From Lachnospiraceae bacterium (lineage in GTDB: Bacteria; Bacillota; Clostridia; Lachnospirales; Lachnospiraceae): a DNA stretch of 64,000 bases. The position numbers and the translations under genes are program-made. Below, piece after piece: positions 1 through 11,331 of this stretch. The notes below the pieces were generated by a model. It was given only the letters and a program-made list of their open reading frames with translations. It had not been told where the DNA came from and ran no database searches. The stretch spans positions 1-64,000 of the forward strand of contig JALEIR010000079.1 in the NCBI GenBank assembly GCA_022769665.1. The letters run 5' to 3'. The stretch's first letter is position 1, and each line of letters opens with the position of its first letter.

Positions 1-86
1 CTCGTTTCATCTGTTTTACTCTCCGTTTCTTTCATTTATATCAATGTCCGCTGCAACCGGGCACCAATACCTGTTTTGTAAATCAA

Positions 87-131
87 AAGGACCTTTTCAC
101 ATTCGGCGAATCCTAGTGTGAAAAAGTCCTT
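87..131 (-). terminator. Hairpin terminator downstream of the ABC transporter operon
   Basis: Inverted repeat AAGGACCTTTTCACA / TGTGAAAAAGTCCTT (one mismatch); on the minus strand followed by a TTTT-rich tract; lies after the stop at 220. Confidence 0.6.
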
Positions 132-219
132 ATACACAAAATTACCAGAAGTATTTATACGTTTATTTTAGCACCAAAAAATTTTTTATGTAAGTAAAAT
201 TTTAGCATGGCGGAACCGG

Positions 220-1995
220 TTATTCAAACTGTGCGTTATACAATTTTCTGTACACGCCTCCGCGTTCCATCAGTTCCCGGTGAGTGCCCTGTTCCACCAC
301 TTCGCCGTCGTTGATCACCAGAATTAAATCCGCGTGTTCGATGGTGGAAAGTCTGTGAGCAATGACAAAACAGGTTTTTCCCTCCATTAGTTTCAGCATA
401 GCCTTTTGAATCTGCCTCTCCGTGCGGGTATCCACATTGGAGGTTGCCTCGTCCAGAATCAACATTCTGGCATCCAGAAGCATGGCCCTGGCAATGGTAA
501 GAAGCTGCTTCTGACCTTTGGAAATATTGGTTCCTTCATCCGTCAAAACAGTGTCATATTCTTCCGGAAGCCGCTTGATAAAGGAATGAATGTGCGCAGC
601 TTTTGCTGCAGCTTCTACCTCCTCCCTGGAGGCACCCTCCTTTCCGTAAGCCAGATTCTCATAAATACTTCCGCTAAACAGCCAGGTATCCTGCAACACC
701 ATGGCATATGCCTGTCGCAGGCTCTTTCTGGTCAAAGTATCGGTCTGCTTTTCGTCCACCAGAATTCTTCCGCTGTCCGGGTCGTAGAAACGCATCAACA
801 GATTAATCAATGTAGTTTTTCCCGCTCCCGTAGGACCCACAACAGCAATGAGTCTTCCGGGCTGTGCCTGAAAGCTCAAATCATGAATTATGGTTTTTTT
901 CGGCTCATACCCAAAACTGATATGTTCCAGCCGGACATCTCCCCTAACCTCAGTCAACTCCTCCGCATCCGCTCTGTCTGCCTTCTCCGGTTCCTCATCT
1001 ATCAGCTTAAAGACACGCTCCGCTGCCGCCAGTGCAGACTGTAATTCGCTGAAAATATTAGCCGCCTCATTGATAGGGCCGGAAAATTTCCTGGAATACA
1101 ACACAAAGGATGAGATATCTCCTATGGTCATACTGCCTGCCAAATACAGCAGTGCACCGAACACACTGATCAGCGACAGGGACAGATTATTGATAAAATT
1201 GACACAAGGTCCCACAATACTTCCGTAATACTCCGCCCTATAGTAAGCATCCACCGCCTCCTTGTTCTTTTTGTCAAAACGCTTCTGTGTATACTCTTCT
1301 CTTCCGTATGCTTTCAGCGTCTTCTGTCCCGTTATCATCTCCTCCACAAATCCGTTCATCTCCCCAAGCTTTGCAGAACGTTGTCTGAAAAGCGGTCTCG
1401 TCTTTCCGGTAATACTCCTTGTAATAAAGACCGAAAGCGGTACCGTAAATACAAACACCAAAACCAGCTTGGGCGAGATGGTAAGCATCATCACAAGTGC
1501 AACGGCTACAGTGATAACCGTTGTCAAAAGCTGTACCAGATCATTGGACAAAGAAGCGTTTACCGTATCAATATCATAGGAGATACGGCTGATAGTATCT
1601 CCCGTCTGATGAATATCAAAGTATCCCACGGGCAAGGTCATCAACCGTTCAAATACATCCTGACGCATTCGGTAAACTACCTTTCGGCTGATGGTCAACA
1701 TAAGGACCTGAAGCCCGTAAGACATAGCAGCGGAAACCACATAAAATCCGGCCATCCATGCCGCATAATAGAATACCCTGCCAAAATTCACCGCTCCCCT
1801 GCCCGGCTCAATTGCACTGATGGAAAGTCCTGTCATTTTCGGTCCGATCAGGGAAAACAAATTACTTCCCAATGTACAAATCAGGGCTAACAGCAAAAAC
1901 CATTTATATTGCAGCATATATTTCCCCAGGCGCAGAATTGTGCTTCCCGAATATCTCTTGGATGCCGTCTTCTCTGAATTATTCTCTTTATTCAT
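220..1995 (-). CDS. ABC transporter ATP-binding/permease protein (multidrug/lipid exporter type)
   Basis: 591 aa; N-terminal TM domain, Walker A GPTGAGKTT, signature ISKGQKQLL, Walker B MLILDEATS. Overlaps upstream gene by ATGA. Confidence 0.95.
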   Translation of the reverse strand: MNKENNSEKTASKRYSGSTILRLGKYMLQYKWFLLLALICTLGSNLFSLIGPKMTGLSISAIEPGRGAVNFGRVFYYAAWMAGFYVVSAAMSYGLQVLMLTISRKVVYRMRQDVFERLMTLPVGYFDIHQTGDTISRISYDIDTVNASLSNDLVQLLTTVITVAVALVMMLTISPKLVLVFVFTVPLSVFITRSITGKTRPLFRQRSAKLGEMNGFVEEMITGQKTLKAYGREEYTQKRFDKKNKEAVDAYYRAEYYGSIVGPCVNFINNLSLSLISVFGALLYLAGSMTIGDISSFVLYSRKFSGPINEAANIFSELQSALAAAERVFKLIDEEPEKADRADAEELTEVRGDVRLEHISFGYEPKKTIIHDLSFQAQPGRLIAVVGPTGAGKTTLINLLMRFYDPDSGRILVDEKQTDTLTRKSLRQAYAMVLQDTWLFSGSIYENLAYGKEGASREEVEAAAKAAHIHSFIKRLPEEYDTVLTDEGTNISKGQKQLLTIARAMLLDARMLILDEATSNVDTRTERQIQKAMLKLMEGKTCFVIAHRLSTIEHADLILVINDGEVVEQGTHRELMERGGVYRKLYNAQFE

Positions 1996-3914
1996 CCTTC
2001 CGGCACCTCCTGATCTGTTTTCATGCCCCGGCCTGGCTCCGTATTCTGTTCTGTTTCTTCGTTCTGGTCAGCCTCTCCGTTCCGCTCTTTATCTACGTCC
2101 CTGCAATGACTTGTTTCCGCTTTCCGGCCTTCTCCCATTTGGGATTTGGCAATCTCCGCGTAAGTTTCGCAGCTTTGAAGCAGTTCCTCATGACTTCCGT
2201 ATCCGATGGGCTTTCCATCCTCCAATACCAGAATATGGTCGGCATTCCGGATAGAGCTGACACGCTGTGCCACGATAACAAGGGTAGTGTCTTTGAAATG
2301 CTCTCTGATTCCCCGACGCAGCTTTGCATCCGTGCGGTAATCCAACGCGCTGGAGGAATCATCCAGTATCAATATTTCCGGCCTTTCCGCCAGTGCTCTT
2401 GCAATCAGCACACGCTGTTTTTGACCGCCGCTTAAGTTTGCTCCCTTGATATTCAACGCTTCTGCTTCCCTATCCGCCTTATCTTCCACAAACTCATCGG
2501 CGCAGGCATAAAAAAGTGCTTCCCTTATCTGTTCCTCGCCCATCTCCCGGCCCAGAGTTACATTACCGGCAATGGTATCTTCAAATATGGTATCGTTCTG
2601 GAATACCACACCAAACTTTTTCTTCAATTCCTCCGGAGGATAACATTTCACATCCCGCCCTGCTATTCGAATCCGGCCTTCATCCGCATCATACATCCGC
2701 ATCATCAGATTGACAATGGTAGACTTACCGGAACCGATTTCACCGATGATTCCAAGCGTCTCCCCTTTCGCAATTCGAAAGCTCAAATCACGGATATTTG
2801 CATCACCTTGTTTCAGATAAGAGAAAGTCACATGCTCAAATTCGATTTCCGGTTCGGACAGTCTGTTAGTACTCCGCAATTGTCCGTCTTCGCTTCGCAC
2901 CATCGTATGCTTCTCCGTTTCATCCGGTCTCCCCGACACCCCATATACCTCTTCGATTACCTTCATATCCTCCCCGCATTCCAACACCTGCCGGATACGG
3001 TCTCCGGAAGCAATGGCTTTGGACAATACCGTGAACATCTTGGAAATGGACATCATGGCATTCAGAATAATGGTAAAGTAGGTGGTGAAGGCAAGAATTT
3101 TGCCCACCTCGGAGGTTCCGCAGTTCACACGGTAAGCTCCGACCAGAACTACCCCCACAAGCCCCAGATTCAACAAAACGTTCATGGAGGGATTGATAAT
3201 TGCCATTACCATTCCGTTTTTTCGCTCCCGCTCCACCACCTCTCTGTTTACTGTGCGGAATTTTTCGGTCTCGTAATCCGTCTTTGACAAGGCCTTAATC
3301 ACACGAATTCCCGCAATATCTTCCCTCACCAGTCTGACAAAGCGGTCATTGGCTTCCTGGAGCCCGCTGTACATGGGAATACTCCTTTTCGAAACATAAA
3401 TCGTGATAAATCCCAGTAACGGCAGAGTAATCAACAAAACGCACGCCATAACCGGATCCAGTGTAAAGGTTACAAAGATTCCGCCGATTAACAGAATCGG
3501 TGCCCGCACGCCCAGTCTCTGTAAACGTGCCAGCGCCTGATGTACATTGTAAGTATCCGAAGTCATTCTTGATATCAGAGAAGGTTTCGTAAAAAAATCT
3601 GTCCGGGCATTGGATAGATGCATAATCTTTGAAAACAGGTCACGACGAATTACTTCTGTGGCATCACTTGCCACCTTGGATGCCATCCTGTTTGCAATCA
3701 CATTACCCGCCAAAGCAAGAAAAGAGCATGCCAACATAAGAACACCCCAGAGCAGCACCACACTCTTCTCTCCCAGCGGAATAACAATATCAATAATATG
3801 TGCCAGAATATAGGGAATGCATAAATCCATGACTGTCCCGACAAATTTGATAATGAATCCGACTCCCATTTTAGGGAAATAGGGACGTAGATAGTTAGAG
3901 ATAATTTGCTTCAA
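1992..3914 (-). CDS. ABC transporter ATP-binding/permease protein (partner of 220..1995)
   Basis: TM domain plus NBD (GEIGSGKST, LSGGQKQR, ILILDDSSSALD). The track start at 3935 is a GTG without SD; GAGGAAAG precedes an in-frame TTG at 3914, giving MKQIISNYLRPYFP. Confidence 0.9.
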   Translation of the reverse strand: MKQIISNYLRPYFPKMGVGFIIKFVGTVMDLCIPYILAHIIDIVIPLGEKSVVLLWGVLMLACSFLALAGNVIANRMASKVASDATEVIRRDLFSKIMHLSNARTDFFTKPSLISRMTSDTYNVHQALARLQRLGVRAPILLIGGIFVTFTLDPVMACVLLITLPLLGFITIYVSKRSIPMYSGLQEANDRFVRLVREDIAGIRVIKALSKTDYETEKFRTVNREVVERERKNGMVMAIINPSMNVLLNLGLVGVVLVGAYRVNCGTSEVGKILAFTTYFTIILNAMMSISKMFTVLSKAIASGDRIRQVLECGEDMKVIEEVYGVSGRPDETEKHTMVRSEDGQLRSTNRLSEPEIEFEHVTFSYLKQGDANIRDLSFRIAKGETLGIIGEIGSGKSTIVNLMMRMYDADEGRIRIAGRDVKCYPPEELKKKFGVVFQNDTIFEDTIAGNVTLGREMGEEQIREALFYACADEFVEDKADREAEALNIKGANLSGGQKQRVLIARALAERPEILILDDSSSALDYRTDAKLRRGIREHFKDTTLVIVAQRVSSIRNADHILVLEDGKPIGYGSHEELLQSCETYAEIAKSQMGEGRKAETSHCRDVDKERNGEADQNEETEQNTEPGRGMKTDQEVPEG

Positions 3915-3941
3915 TTCACTTTCCTCGCTATACACAGCAAA

Positions 3942-3971
3942 CCGGGCAGTGCAGAATCTGCACCCGCCCGG
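3942..3971 (-). terminator. Strong GC-rich hairpin between MCP and ABC transporter genes
   Basis: CCGGGC-a-GTGCAG-aat-CTGCAC-cc-GCCCGG, 12 bp of stem; only a short T tract follows, so terminator status is tentative. Confidence 0.5.
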
Positions 3972-3981
3972 CTGTATAATT

Positions 3982-6114
3982 TTACACCTTAAACACGGAA
4001 ATTTCAGATTTTAGGCTGTCCATATTTTCTCCCAATGCATCTGCGGTCTTATTCAGTCCTTCCACTCGATTCATCAGTTTTTCCACCGCATCTCTCACTG
4101 TCATGGCACTGTTTGCCGTCTCTTCGATACTGCCGGAAATCTGTCGTATTGCTGTCACGGTATATGACCGCTCCGCGTCCGCCTTCTCCGTGCTTTCCAC
4201 AATAGCCTCCAAACCTTCCACCAGTTTCCGCATCCGCTCCTGCATCTCCCGGAATACGCTGATGACCTGCTCCACAGCTTCAGTCTGAGAAGCTACCATA
4301 TCCTGTGCCTCTCTTGCACTGTCCACACTGCTCATGGTACAAGCTGAAATCTGTTCCACATTCGTTCTGATTTCACCTGCCGCAGCTGCGGAATCATCTG
4401 CCAGTTTGCGAATTTCCTCAGCAACTACCGAGAAACCTCTTCCGGCTTCCCCTGCCCTTGCTGCCTCAATGGATGCGTTCAGGGAAAGTAGATTCGTCTG
4501 TTCTGAAATTTCAGTAATCGTTCCCACAAAACTGTTGATAATCTCGGATTCCCGACGCAGGGAATTTATGTTTTCACCAACTTTGGCTGTAATCTCCGTT
4601 GTCTGCCTTGCTTTTTCTCCAAGGACTTGAACAATGTCCATTCCTTTTCCTATCATATCCTCCGTCTCGTCTACCAGCTTTTCAACCTGTTCCACCACAC
4701 GGCTGACCTCCTGCATTTCCTCCGAAAGGATATCTGTCTTGGCCACACACTCCTGGACATTCGCCGTCTGCTGCGTCATTGTCTCACTAATCTCATTGAC
4801 CGCCTGTGTAATATCGGCAGAGTGATTACTGATAACACCGGATACATGCTCAACATCTCTTGCGGAATCCTCCAGCTGAACCGTAGCCGCATTTACTTTA
4901 TTTACCAGCTTCTTCGTATTTTCAATCATATTGTTAGCGGAATCTGCCAGTCCCCGGAACTCGTCTCTTCCTTTCGCCTTAACCTGAACAGTCAAATTGC
5001 CTTGCGCTACTTCGCCCAGCTTACCGGAAATTCTTCTCATGTTGTTTTGTATACCGAAAACAATCAGCAGGCACACAGCCAGAACAATCACACAGGCCAG
5101 CACTACCAGTCCGACAGTAATCGACTTGATTTCCTCTGCCTGACCGATTACCGTCTCCATGGGTACCAACGCACAGACCATAGCCTCCGACCGCTCGCTG
5201 CGGTTGAAGAAGAACAGGTACTTTTCTCCGTGGAAGCTTACCTCCGAGGTACCCTGATTAATCGGTTCCTCCTGATTCATTTCAGGGAAAAATTCCTGTC
5301 CGTAGAAAACATTTTCTCCCTCGGTCAAGATACTCTCTTCGCCTTCCGGCAGGTTTTCCACTACCAGTTCACGCCCGTTTTTCGTAACAAATCCTACGAT
5401 ACTGCCCTGTCCCAAATCAAGACCCTCCAGGAATTCCTTAATCTTATCAGGGTCTATGTCTACTACAACGCAGGCATTGTTGTTCTGAGACTGAATCTGG
5501 TATGCCATAATATAGGAATCCTTTTTTATCTTCAGCGTGGTGTCAAGCAGTTCATGGTCATCCACCCACCGCAAAATTCCTCTGCCGTCCGCTACCGTCT
5601 CTTTATAGCTTGGATAAATACCGTCCGGTATGGTGGTAATGGAAACGGTAGTAAGCATTTTTATGTTTTCCTTGGTGACAATATGTATATTACTGATAAA
5701 TTTATTGGAAGTCTTTGACATAAAAATGGCAGTTTTGGTTTCATTCATCACCTGTGCCTTGTTGATTGTGTCATCCTCATAAAGTCCAACAAGGTACTTG
5801 TTCAGCTCCGAATCAAAGGCATACTTCATTCCCTCAGACTCGATAAAAGAGCAAATCATGTCCACATATTCCATTGCTGTATTGATGGTTTGCGCGGTGG
5901 ATTCCCTGTACTTTTCGCTCATGCCCTCCGAAGCCTTCCGGTAAGCGGCAACCCCAATCACCACCATAAACAGAACCGGCACAAGAAAACCTATCATAAT
6001 CTTGTTTCGGATGCCAAACAGCATCTTTCGCTTCTTATCAGTTTTTTGCTGATTGACTGTCTTTCGCTTTCTGTCCGTTTTTGGCTTTTCGACAGTCCCC
6101 TTTTTTCTTGCCAT
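3982..6114 (-). CDS. Methyl-accepting chemotaxis protein
   Basis: N-terminal TM, extracellular sensor region, HAMP-like segment, MCP signaling hairpin ([39 protein letters not shown]). SD GGAGGGTGAAGGT supports ATG at 6114. Confidence 0.95.
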   Translation of the reverse strand: MARKKGTVEKPKTDRKRKTVNQQKTDKKRKMLFGIRNKIMIGFLVPVLFMVVIGVAAYRKASEGMSEKYRESTAQTINTAMEYVDMICSFIESEGMKYAFDSELNKYLVGLYEDDTINKAQVMNETKTAIFMSKTSNKFISNIHIVTKENIKMLTTVSITTIPDGIYPSYKETVADGRGILRWVDDHELLDTTLKIKKDSYIMAYQIQSQNNNACVVVDIDPDKIKEFLEGLDLGQGSIVGFVTKNGRELVVENLPEGEESILTEGENVFYGQEFFPEMNQEEPINQGTSEVSFHGEKYLFFFNRSERSEAMVCALVPMETVIGQAEEIKSITVGLVVLACVIVLAVCLLIVFGIQNNMRRISGKLGEVAQGNLTVQVKAKGRDEFRGLADSANNMIENTKKLVNKVNAATVQLEDSARDVEHVSGVISNHSADITQAVNEISETMTQQTANVQECVAKTDILSEEMQEVSRVVEQVEKLVDETEDMIGKGMDIVQVLGEKARQTTEITAKVGENINSLRRESEIINSFVGTITEISEQTNLLSLNASIEAARAGEAGRGFSVVAEEIRKLADDSAAAAGEIRTNVEQISACTMSSVDSAREAQDMVASQTEAVEQVISVFREMQERMRKLVEGLEAIVESTEKADAERSYTVTAIRQISGSIEETANSAMTVRDAVEKLMNRVEGLNKTADALGENMDSLKSEISVFKV

Positions 6115-6244
6115 ACCTTCACCCTCCGACAACATTTTTGATAATAATCTTATTATACCGCATTTTTACGAAATCGGAAATTGAATAATTTGTCCTTTTT
6201 TGCTTTTTTCTTTGCAAAATCACTCTTTTTTATCAAAAGTCTTT

Positions 6245-7504
6245 TCACCGTGATTTCAGTTCCAGCCTATTTACATACCGCTCACCAAAATCCGCTTCCT
6301 CTGCCAGATTAATGCAACACGTACCTTCCCTCAGACGCTCCAGCTTCCCCATAACTTCCAACCGTCCGCTTTTTTCGTCACGCATCGCAAAGCCCACCTT
6401 TTTTGCACCAAGCAGTGCTGTATTTCCTCCCGCTACTGCCCTGTGTACCAGTTCTTTCGGGAGAAGACCAATCTCCGCTGCATCCTCCGGCTTCAGATAA
6501 TATCCGAAACCTCCCGCCAGCACAACCCGGTCCACCTGTTCTGCCTTCACCCCATATTTTTCCAACAGTATTTCAATTCCGGCAGCTATTGCTGCTTTTG
6601 CAAGCTGTACACTGCGCACCGCCTCCTGAGTCACAAGAACATTGCCGATGCTGACACCGGACTCAAAATATTGTTCCGCCAGAAGACCTGTTTCATCCAG
6701 CAGTCCTTCCCGCTTAAGGGTAGCAAGGAAACTAACCATATCCGCTCCCCACACGCCCCGGTTCACACCGCCCTCGAAGGCAGGGCCCGCCGCTGTTGCA
6801 CATGCAATGCGCTTATCCCTGTTTCCCAACACAATCTCTCCGTTTGTCCCCAAATCAACCAGAAGAGTAACTTCTTCCTTTTCCGCCATGCCACAGGCCA
6901 GTATTCCCGCCGTGATGTCACCGCCCACAAAAGCAGACAGCCCCGGGAAAATAAAGCAGGGAACCCCACACAGACTGGTCTCCGCAGCGGAAAGCTTTGA
7001 AGCACGAAAAGGGGCACATCCCAATTCGGATGTGTCCCAACCCATCAAAAGATATGTCATTGTCGTGTTGGCTGCCAGCACCAACTGCAGATTTTCCCCT
7101 TTGGTAAGCTGCTTAATAAATCGGTTCAGGCCCTGTTCCAAAACACCTCTCACCAAACGGCACAGTTCTTCCGCTTTCTCCCGGTTTTCCGCTGCACGGA
7201 TTCTGGAAATAACATCTGCTCCATAAGTAATCTGGGGATTAACCGCCACATAACGATCCTTTACGAGCCCATCCTCATCGTAAAGCAGCATGGCGATGGT
7301 TGTGGTTCCCAAATCTGCCACAGCTACAAGGTCTCTGCCCTCTGCGCCACCCGTTATTGCACCTTTCTCCCGGCTCTGTCCGATGCAAGCGTTCTCCGTC
7401 AGCACATGGATTTTTCCTGCTGCACTGCCCTCCGGTGTCACACCGGGACATAATCCGCATCCGGTACACACCCGGCAGCGCAAACCTTTTTTCCCACTAT
7501 ACAA
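6245..7504 (-). CDS. ASKHA/DUF4445-type protein (RACo C-terminal-like)
   Basis: ADLGTTTIAMLLYDEDG, LLVDLGTNGEIVLG, VVLAGGFGYYL motifs. N-terminal CRVCTGCGLCPG. Track start overlaps DUF4250 out of frame; TTG at about 7504 is the likely start. Confidence 0.8.
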   Translation of the reverse strand: MYSGKKGLRCRVCTGCGLCPGVTPEGSAAGKIHVLTENACIGQSREKGAITGGAEGRDLVAVADLGTTTIAMLLYDEDGLVKDRYVAVNPQITYGADVISRIRAAENREKAEELCRLVRGVLEQGLNRFIKQLTKGENLQLVLAANTTMTYLLMGWDTSELGCAPFRASKLSAAETSLCGVPCFIFPGLSAFVGGDITAGILACGMAEKEEVTLLVDLGTNGEIVLGNRDKRIACATAAGPAFEGGVNRGVWGADMVSFLATLKREGLLDETGLLAEQYFESGVSIGNVLVTQEAVRSVQLAKAAIAAGIEILLEKYGVKAEQVDRVVLAGGFGYYLKPEDAAEIGLLPKELVHRAVAGGNTALLGAKKVGFAMRDEKSGRLEVMGKLERLREGTCCINLAEEADFGERYVNRLELKSR

Positions 7505-7670
7505 ACTGATTTTTCTCCTCGTCGTAATGATAATTGATGGAAGCAAGTTTTTCTGTAATTTCCTCTCTGTCTGCCTCCAGGTCGTCACAAAGTGCATCCA
7601 AGCTTTCGTAAAAATCCCTGAGCTTCAAATTGACATAGCTCAAAAGCATTACCGGGTCTTTCGGTATCAT
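7497..7670 (-). CDS. DUF4250-like small protein (57 aa)
   Basis: Translated by hand: MIPKDPVMLLSYVNLKLRDFYESLDALCDDLEADREEITEKLASINYHYDEEKNQFV*. Absent from the ORF track. Confidence 0.8.
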   Translation of the reverse strand: MIPKDPVMLLSYVNLKLRDFYESLDALCDDLEADREEITEKLASINYHYDEEKNQFV

Positions 7671-7693
7671 TCCTCTGCCCTCCTGTTATCTTT

Positions 7694-10291
7694 TCAAGCA
7701 TTGTGAGGAGAACGGCTTGTGGCAGTCAATGCACCGTCCCGTACATCTATTACCACAGTATCACCACTGTCCACCTTATCTTCCAGAATCAGCTTTGCAG
7801 TCATGGTTTCCACATATTTCTGGATATATCTCTTTAACGGACGTGCACCGTAAACAGGGTCATAAGCGTTGTCCACGATATACTTTAATGCATCCTCCGT
7901 CAGCTCCAGCTTCAGATCTCTGTCCTCCAGCCGCCTGTTCAAATCGTCAATAATCAACTTTACAATTCCGCTGATATTATCTTTTGTCAAAGGCTTAAAC
8001 AGGATTGTCTCATCCAGTCGATTTAAAAACTCAGGGCGGAAATGAGCCCTCAGTTCACTCATGACAGCCGCCTCCGCTTCAGGGCTAATCTCACCGTCCG
8101 GCTGTATACCGTCCAGCAGATAATTTGCACCAATATTTGAAGTCATAATCAATATAGTGTTTTTAAAGTCCACCGTTCTGCCCTGGGAATCGGTAATACG
8201 GCCGTCATCAAGCACCTGGAGCAGTATATTGAATACATCGGGATGAGCCTTCTCTATTTCATCAAACAGCACCACACTGTAAGGCTTTCTCCTGACCGCC
8301 TCGGTCAGTTGTCCGCCCTCCTCGTATCCCACATATCCGGGAGGTGCTCCAATCAACCGGGACACCGAATACTTCTCCATGTATTCGCTCATATCGATTC
8401 GAACCATATTATTCTCATCATCGAACAGCGCCGCTGCCAGAGATTTGGCCAACTCTGTTTTACCTACACCGGTAGGGCCCAGGAACAAAAAGGAACCAAT
8501 CGGTTTGGAAGGGTCTTTAATTCCTGCTTTGGAGCGGATAATGGCTTCCGTCACCTTAGTGACACCTTCATCCTGTCCCACCACTCTCTTGTGCAGTTCA
8601 TCATCCAGATGCAGTGTCTTGTTCCTCTCGCTTTCCGTCAGCTTCGCAACAGGAATACCCGTCCACCTGGAAATGATTCTGGCAATTTCCTCATCGGAAA
8701 CCTTTTCATGCACCAGAGAAAGGTCGTTATCATTGACCTTCTCCTCTTCCTGCTCCAGCATCTTCTTGAGTCCGGGCAACTTGCCGTAGCTCAATTCCGC
8801 TGCCTTTTCCAAATTACCCTCTCTCTGGGCAATCTGAATTTCGCTGTTTACCGCATCAATCTCTTCACGCAGCTTGGACAGCTTCTCCACGGAAGCTTTC
8901 TCGTTGTCCCACTGGGCCTTCTTTCCGGCAAATTCTTCCTTCAGTTCCGCAAGCTCTTTCTGCAGATCTTCCAGACGTTCCCGGCTGAGCCGGTCATCTT
9001 CCTTTTTCAGAGCGGCTTCCTCAATCTCCATCTGCATAATCTTTCTCTGCAGTTCATCCAGCTCTGTGGGCATGGAATCCAACTCCGTTTTTATCAGCGC
9101 ACATGCCTCATCCACAAGGTCGATTGCCTTGTCGGGCAAGAATCTGTCCGAAATATATCTGTTGGACAGCACCGCTGCACTGACAAGCGCGTTATCCATG
9201 ATTTTGACGCCATGGTACACTTCATAGCGCTCCTTCAGTCCACGGAGAATGGAAATGGTATCCTCCACGGTAGGTTCGTCTACCGTAACGGGCTGGAAAC
9301 GACGCTCCAATGCCGGATCCTTTTCTATATACTGTCTGTACTCGTCAAGGGTTGTTGTACCGATACAGTGTAATTCACCTCTGGCCAGCATGGGTTTGAG
9401 CATGTTGCCTGCATCCAACGATCCGTCTGTTTTCCCGGCGCCCACAATGGTATGCAGCTCATCAATAAACAGAATAATCTGTCCGTCACTGTTCTTCACA
9501 TCCTCCAATACAGCCTTCAGACGCTCCTCAAACTCGCCTCTGTATTTGGCACCGGCTACCAAAGCACCCATATCCAATGAAAATATCTTTTTATCCTTCA
9601 GCCCCTGGGGCACATCGCCCCGGACAATACGTTGTGCCAGCCCCTCCACAACGGCAGTCTTACCGACGCCGGGCTCACCAATCAGTACCGGGTTGTTTTT
9701 CGTCTTCCGGGAAAGAATGCGAATGATATTTCGAATCTCGCTGTCTCTGCCGATGACAGGGTCAAGCTTCTGATTTCTCGCCTTCTCCACCAGTTCCTGA
9801 CCATACTTTTCCAAAGTATCGTAAGTAGCCTCCGGATTATCACTGGTCACACGCTGATTGCCGCGAACGGTGGAAAGTGCCTGTAAAAAGCGCTCACGGG
9901 TAATTCCGTACTCCTTCCAAATCTGGGCAATCTCCCGATTAGGATATTTTATCATTGCCAGGAAAAGATGCTCCACGGACACATACTCATCGCCAAGCTG
10001 CTTCGCCTCGTCCTCCGCGGAAACCAGCACTTTATTCAGCTGCTCACCAACATAAACCTTTCCGCCCTGCACCTTGGTCCGCTTTGCCAATGCCTGTTCC
10101 GCACGATTGACAAAATGCTCTTTCTGAATTTCCATCTTCTCTATCAGTTTCAGAATCAAGCTGTCGTCCAGAGTCAGCAGGCTGTACAGCAAATGCTCCT
10201 GCTCAATTTCCTGATTACCGTATTCATAAGCCAATTTCTCGCAGCCTTCCACCGCCTGCATGGACTTTTGTGTAAATTTCTGAATATTCAT
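7694..10291 (-). CDS. clpB: ATP-dependent chaperone ClpB
   Basis: 865 aa; Clp-N repeat, two AAA modules ([30 protein letters not shown]), long middle coiled-coil domain. SD AAGGAGGTAGG. Confidence 0.97.
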   Translation of the reverse strand: MNIQKFTQKSMQAVEGCEKLAYEYGNQEIEQEHLLYSLLTLDDSLILKLIEKMEIQKEHFVNRAEQALAKRTKVQGGKVYVGEQLNKVLVSAEDEAKQLGDEYVSVEHLFLAMIKYPNREIAQIWKEYGITRERFLQALSTVRGNQRVTSDNPEATYDTLEKYGQELVEKARNQKLDPVIGRDSEIRNIIRILSRKTKNNPVLIGEPGVGKTAVVEGLAQRIVRGDVPQGLKDKKIFSLDMGALVAGAKYRGEFEERLKAVLEDVKNSDGQIILFIDELHTIVGAGKTDGSLDAGNMLKPMLARGELHCIGTTTLDEYRQYIEKDPALERRFQPVTVDEPTVEDTISILRGLKERYEVYHGVKIMDNALVSAAVLSNRYISDRFLPDKAIDLVDEACALIKTELDSMPTELDELQRKIMQMEIEEAALKKEDDRLSRERLEDLQKELAELKEEFAGKKAQWDNEKASVEKLSKLREEIDAVNSEIQIAQREGNLEKAAELSYGKLPGLKKMLEQEEEKVNDNDLSLVHEKVSDEEIARIISRWTGIPVAKLTESERNKTLHLDDELHKRVVGQDEGVTKVTEAIIRSKAGIKDPSKPIGSFLFLGPTGVGKTELAKSLAAALFDDENNMVRIDMSEYMEKYSVSRLIGAPPGYVGYEEGGQLTEAVRRKPYSVVLFDEIEKAHPDVFNILLQVLDDGRITDSQGRTVDFKNTILIMTSNIGANYLLDGIQPDGEISPEAEAAVMSELRAHFRPEFLNRLDETILFKPLTKDNISGIVKLIIDDLNRRLEDRDLKLELTEDALKYIVDNAYDPVYGARPLKRYIQKYVETMTAKLILEDKVDSGDTVVIDVRDGALTATSRSPHNA

Positions 10292-10407
10292 ATGTCCTAC
10301 CTCCTTTTCGCCTCATATTGTTTCCTTGTTCTATAAGTAATATAACACTATTGAAGCAAAAATCAAGACGAAAAGTATAAAGTTTTTGTGAATCAATTCT
10401 TTTCTTT

Positions 10408-11331
10408 TTATTGTTGGTTCAAAATCTCCGCAATTTTCTCTATCATTTCATCTTCCTTCAGCCGGAATTTGATTTCCACACGCCGGGAAGCCGCCATATC
10501 AACCTCTGAGGTCGGATTACCATAGGCATCCGTCACAAACACAGGTGAACTGCAGGATTTTCCGTTGACGGTCAAAAGCTTCTGCAACTGTTCAATCTTC
10601 GTCTCGCTTAGGCCGTTCTCGGTATCCAGACAGAAATCGGCAACCGATTTGGCTCTGCTGTAAGACAGTGACATATTGCTCTGATAACCGCCGTGGGTAT
10701 CCGTATGACCTTCAATAATGATTTCGGCTATATAGCCTCTGAATCTGTCCTGAAGCAGGACATCCAGATATTTGGGTATAATTTCCTTCAGGCTCTCCTT
10801 GCTGGCATCTGTCAGAGTTGCGCTGTTAAACCGGAAAAGCACATCCGAAGAAAACGTGATGGAACCTGTCTGTGCATCCACCTCCATGTTGGAATTGTCA
10901 AAGGTATCCTGCAGTGCTCCGATAATATCTGTCCTGATTCCGACAATATTCTGCAGCTCATTTTTGGTGGTCGTCAGCTCCTGTCTGGCATTTTCAATCT
11001 CCAGGTAAGCATTATTCAGTTCCTCTTTGGTCAATGCTGCCTGGGCATAAGCCTGTTGCAGCTCTGCCAATGATGCTGCCAGCTCTTCGTTGGACTTCTC
11101 TATCTCCACTTTCGAATTCTCCAAATCCGCTATGGCTGCATCCAACTCCGTCTGCGCAGCACTCAGTTCCAGTCTGGTATTGTCCAGGTCTGTTGTCTTT
11201 TGTTTATATATTGCAAGGGTAATCGCTATAATCAGAATAAAAATCAACAGCAGGGCAGCCATCATATCCGAATAAGACTGCCAGTAGCTGTGCTCCGAAA
11301 AAGCTTCCCTGTTTCTCTGTCTATTTTTCAT
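10408..11331 (-). CDS. OmpA/MotB-family protein with long coiled coil (stator-like B subunit)
   Basis: Single N-terminal TM SYSDMMAALLLIFILII with Asp, about 100 aa coiled coil, C-terminal OmpA-like EIIIEGHTDTHGGYQSNMSLSYSRAKSVADF. Confidence 0.85.
   Translation of the reverse strand: MKNRQRNREAFSEHSYWQSYSDMMAALLLIFILIIAITLAIYKQKTTDLDNTRLELSAAQTELDAAIADLENSKVEIEKSNEELAASLAELQQAYAQAALTKEELNNAYLEIENARQELTTTKNELQNIVGIRTDIIGALQDTFDNSNMEVDAQTGSITFSSDVLFRFNSATLTDASKESLKEIIPKYLDVLLQDRFRGYIAEIIIEGHTDTHGGYQSNMSLSYSRAKSVADFCLDTENGLSETKIEQLQKLLTVNGKSCSSPVFVTDAYGNPTSEVDMAASRRVEIKFRLKEDEMIEKIAEILNQQ

Noticed and set aside
4627-5718. 363-aa plus-strand ORF
   Set aside because: Antisense to a well-supported chemoreceptor; no recognisable domain and no SD.
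8243-9373. 376-aa plus-strand ORF
   Set aside because: Antisense to clpB; no protein-like features.
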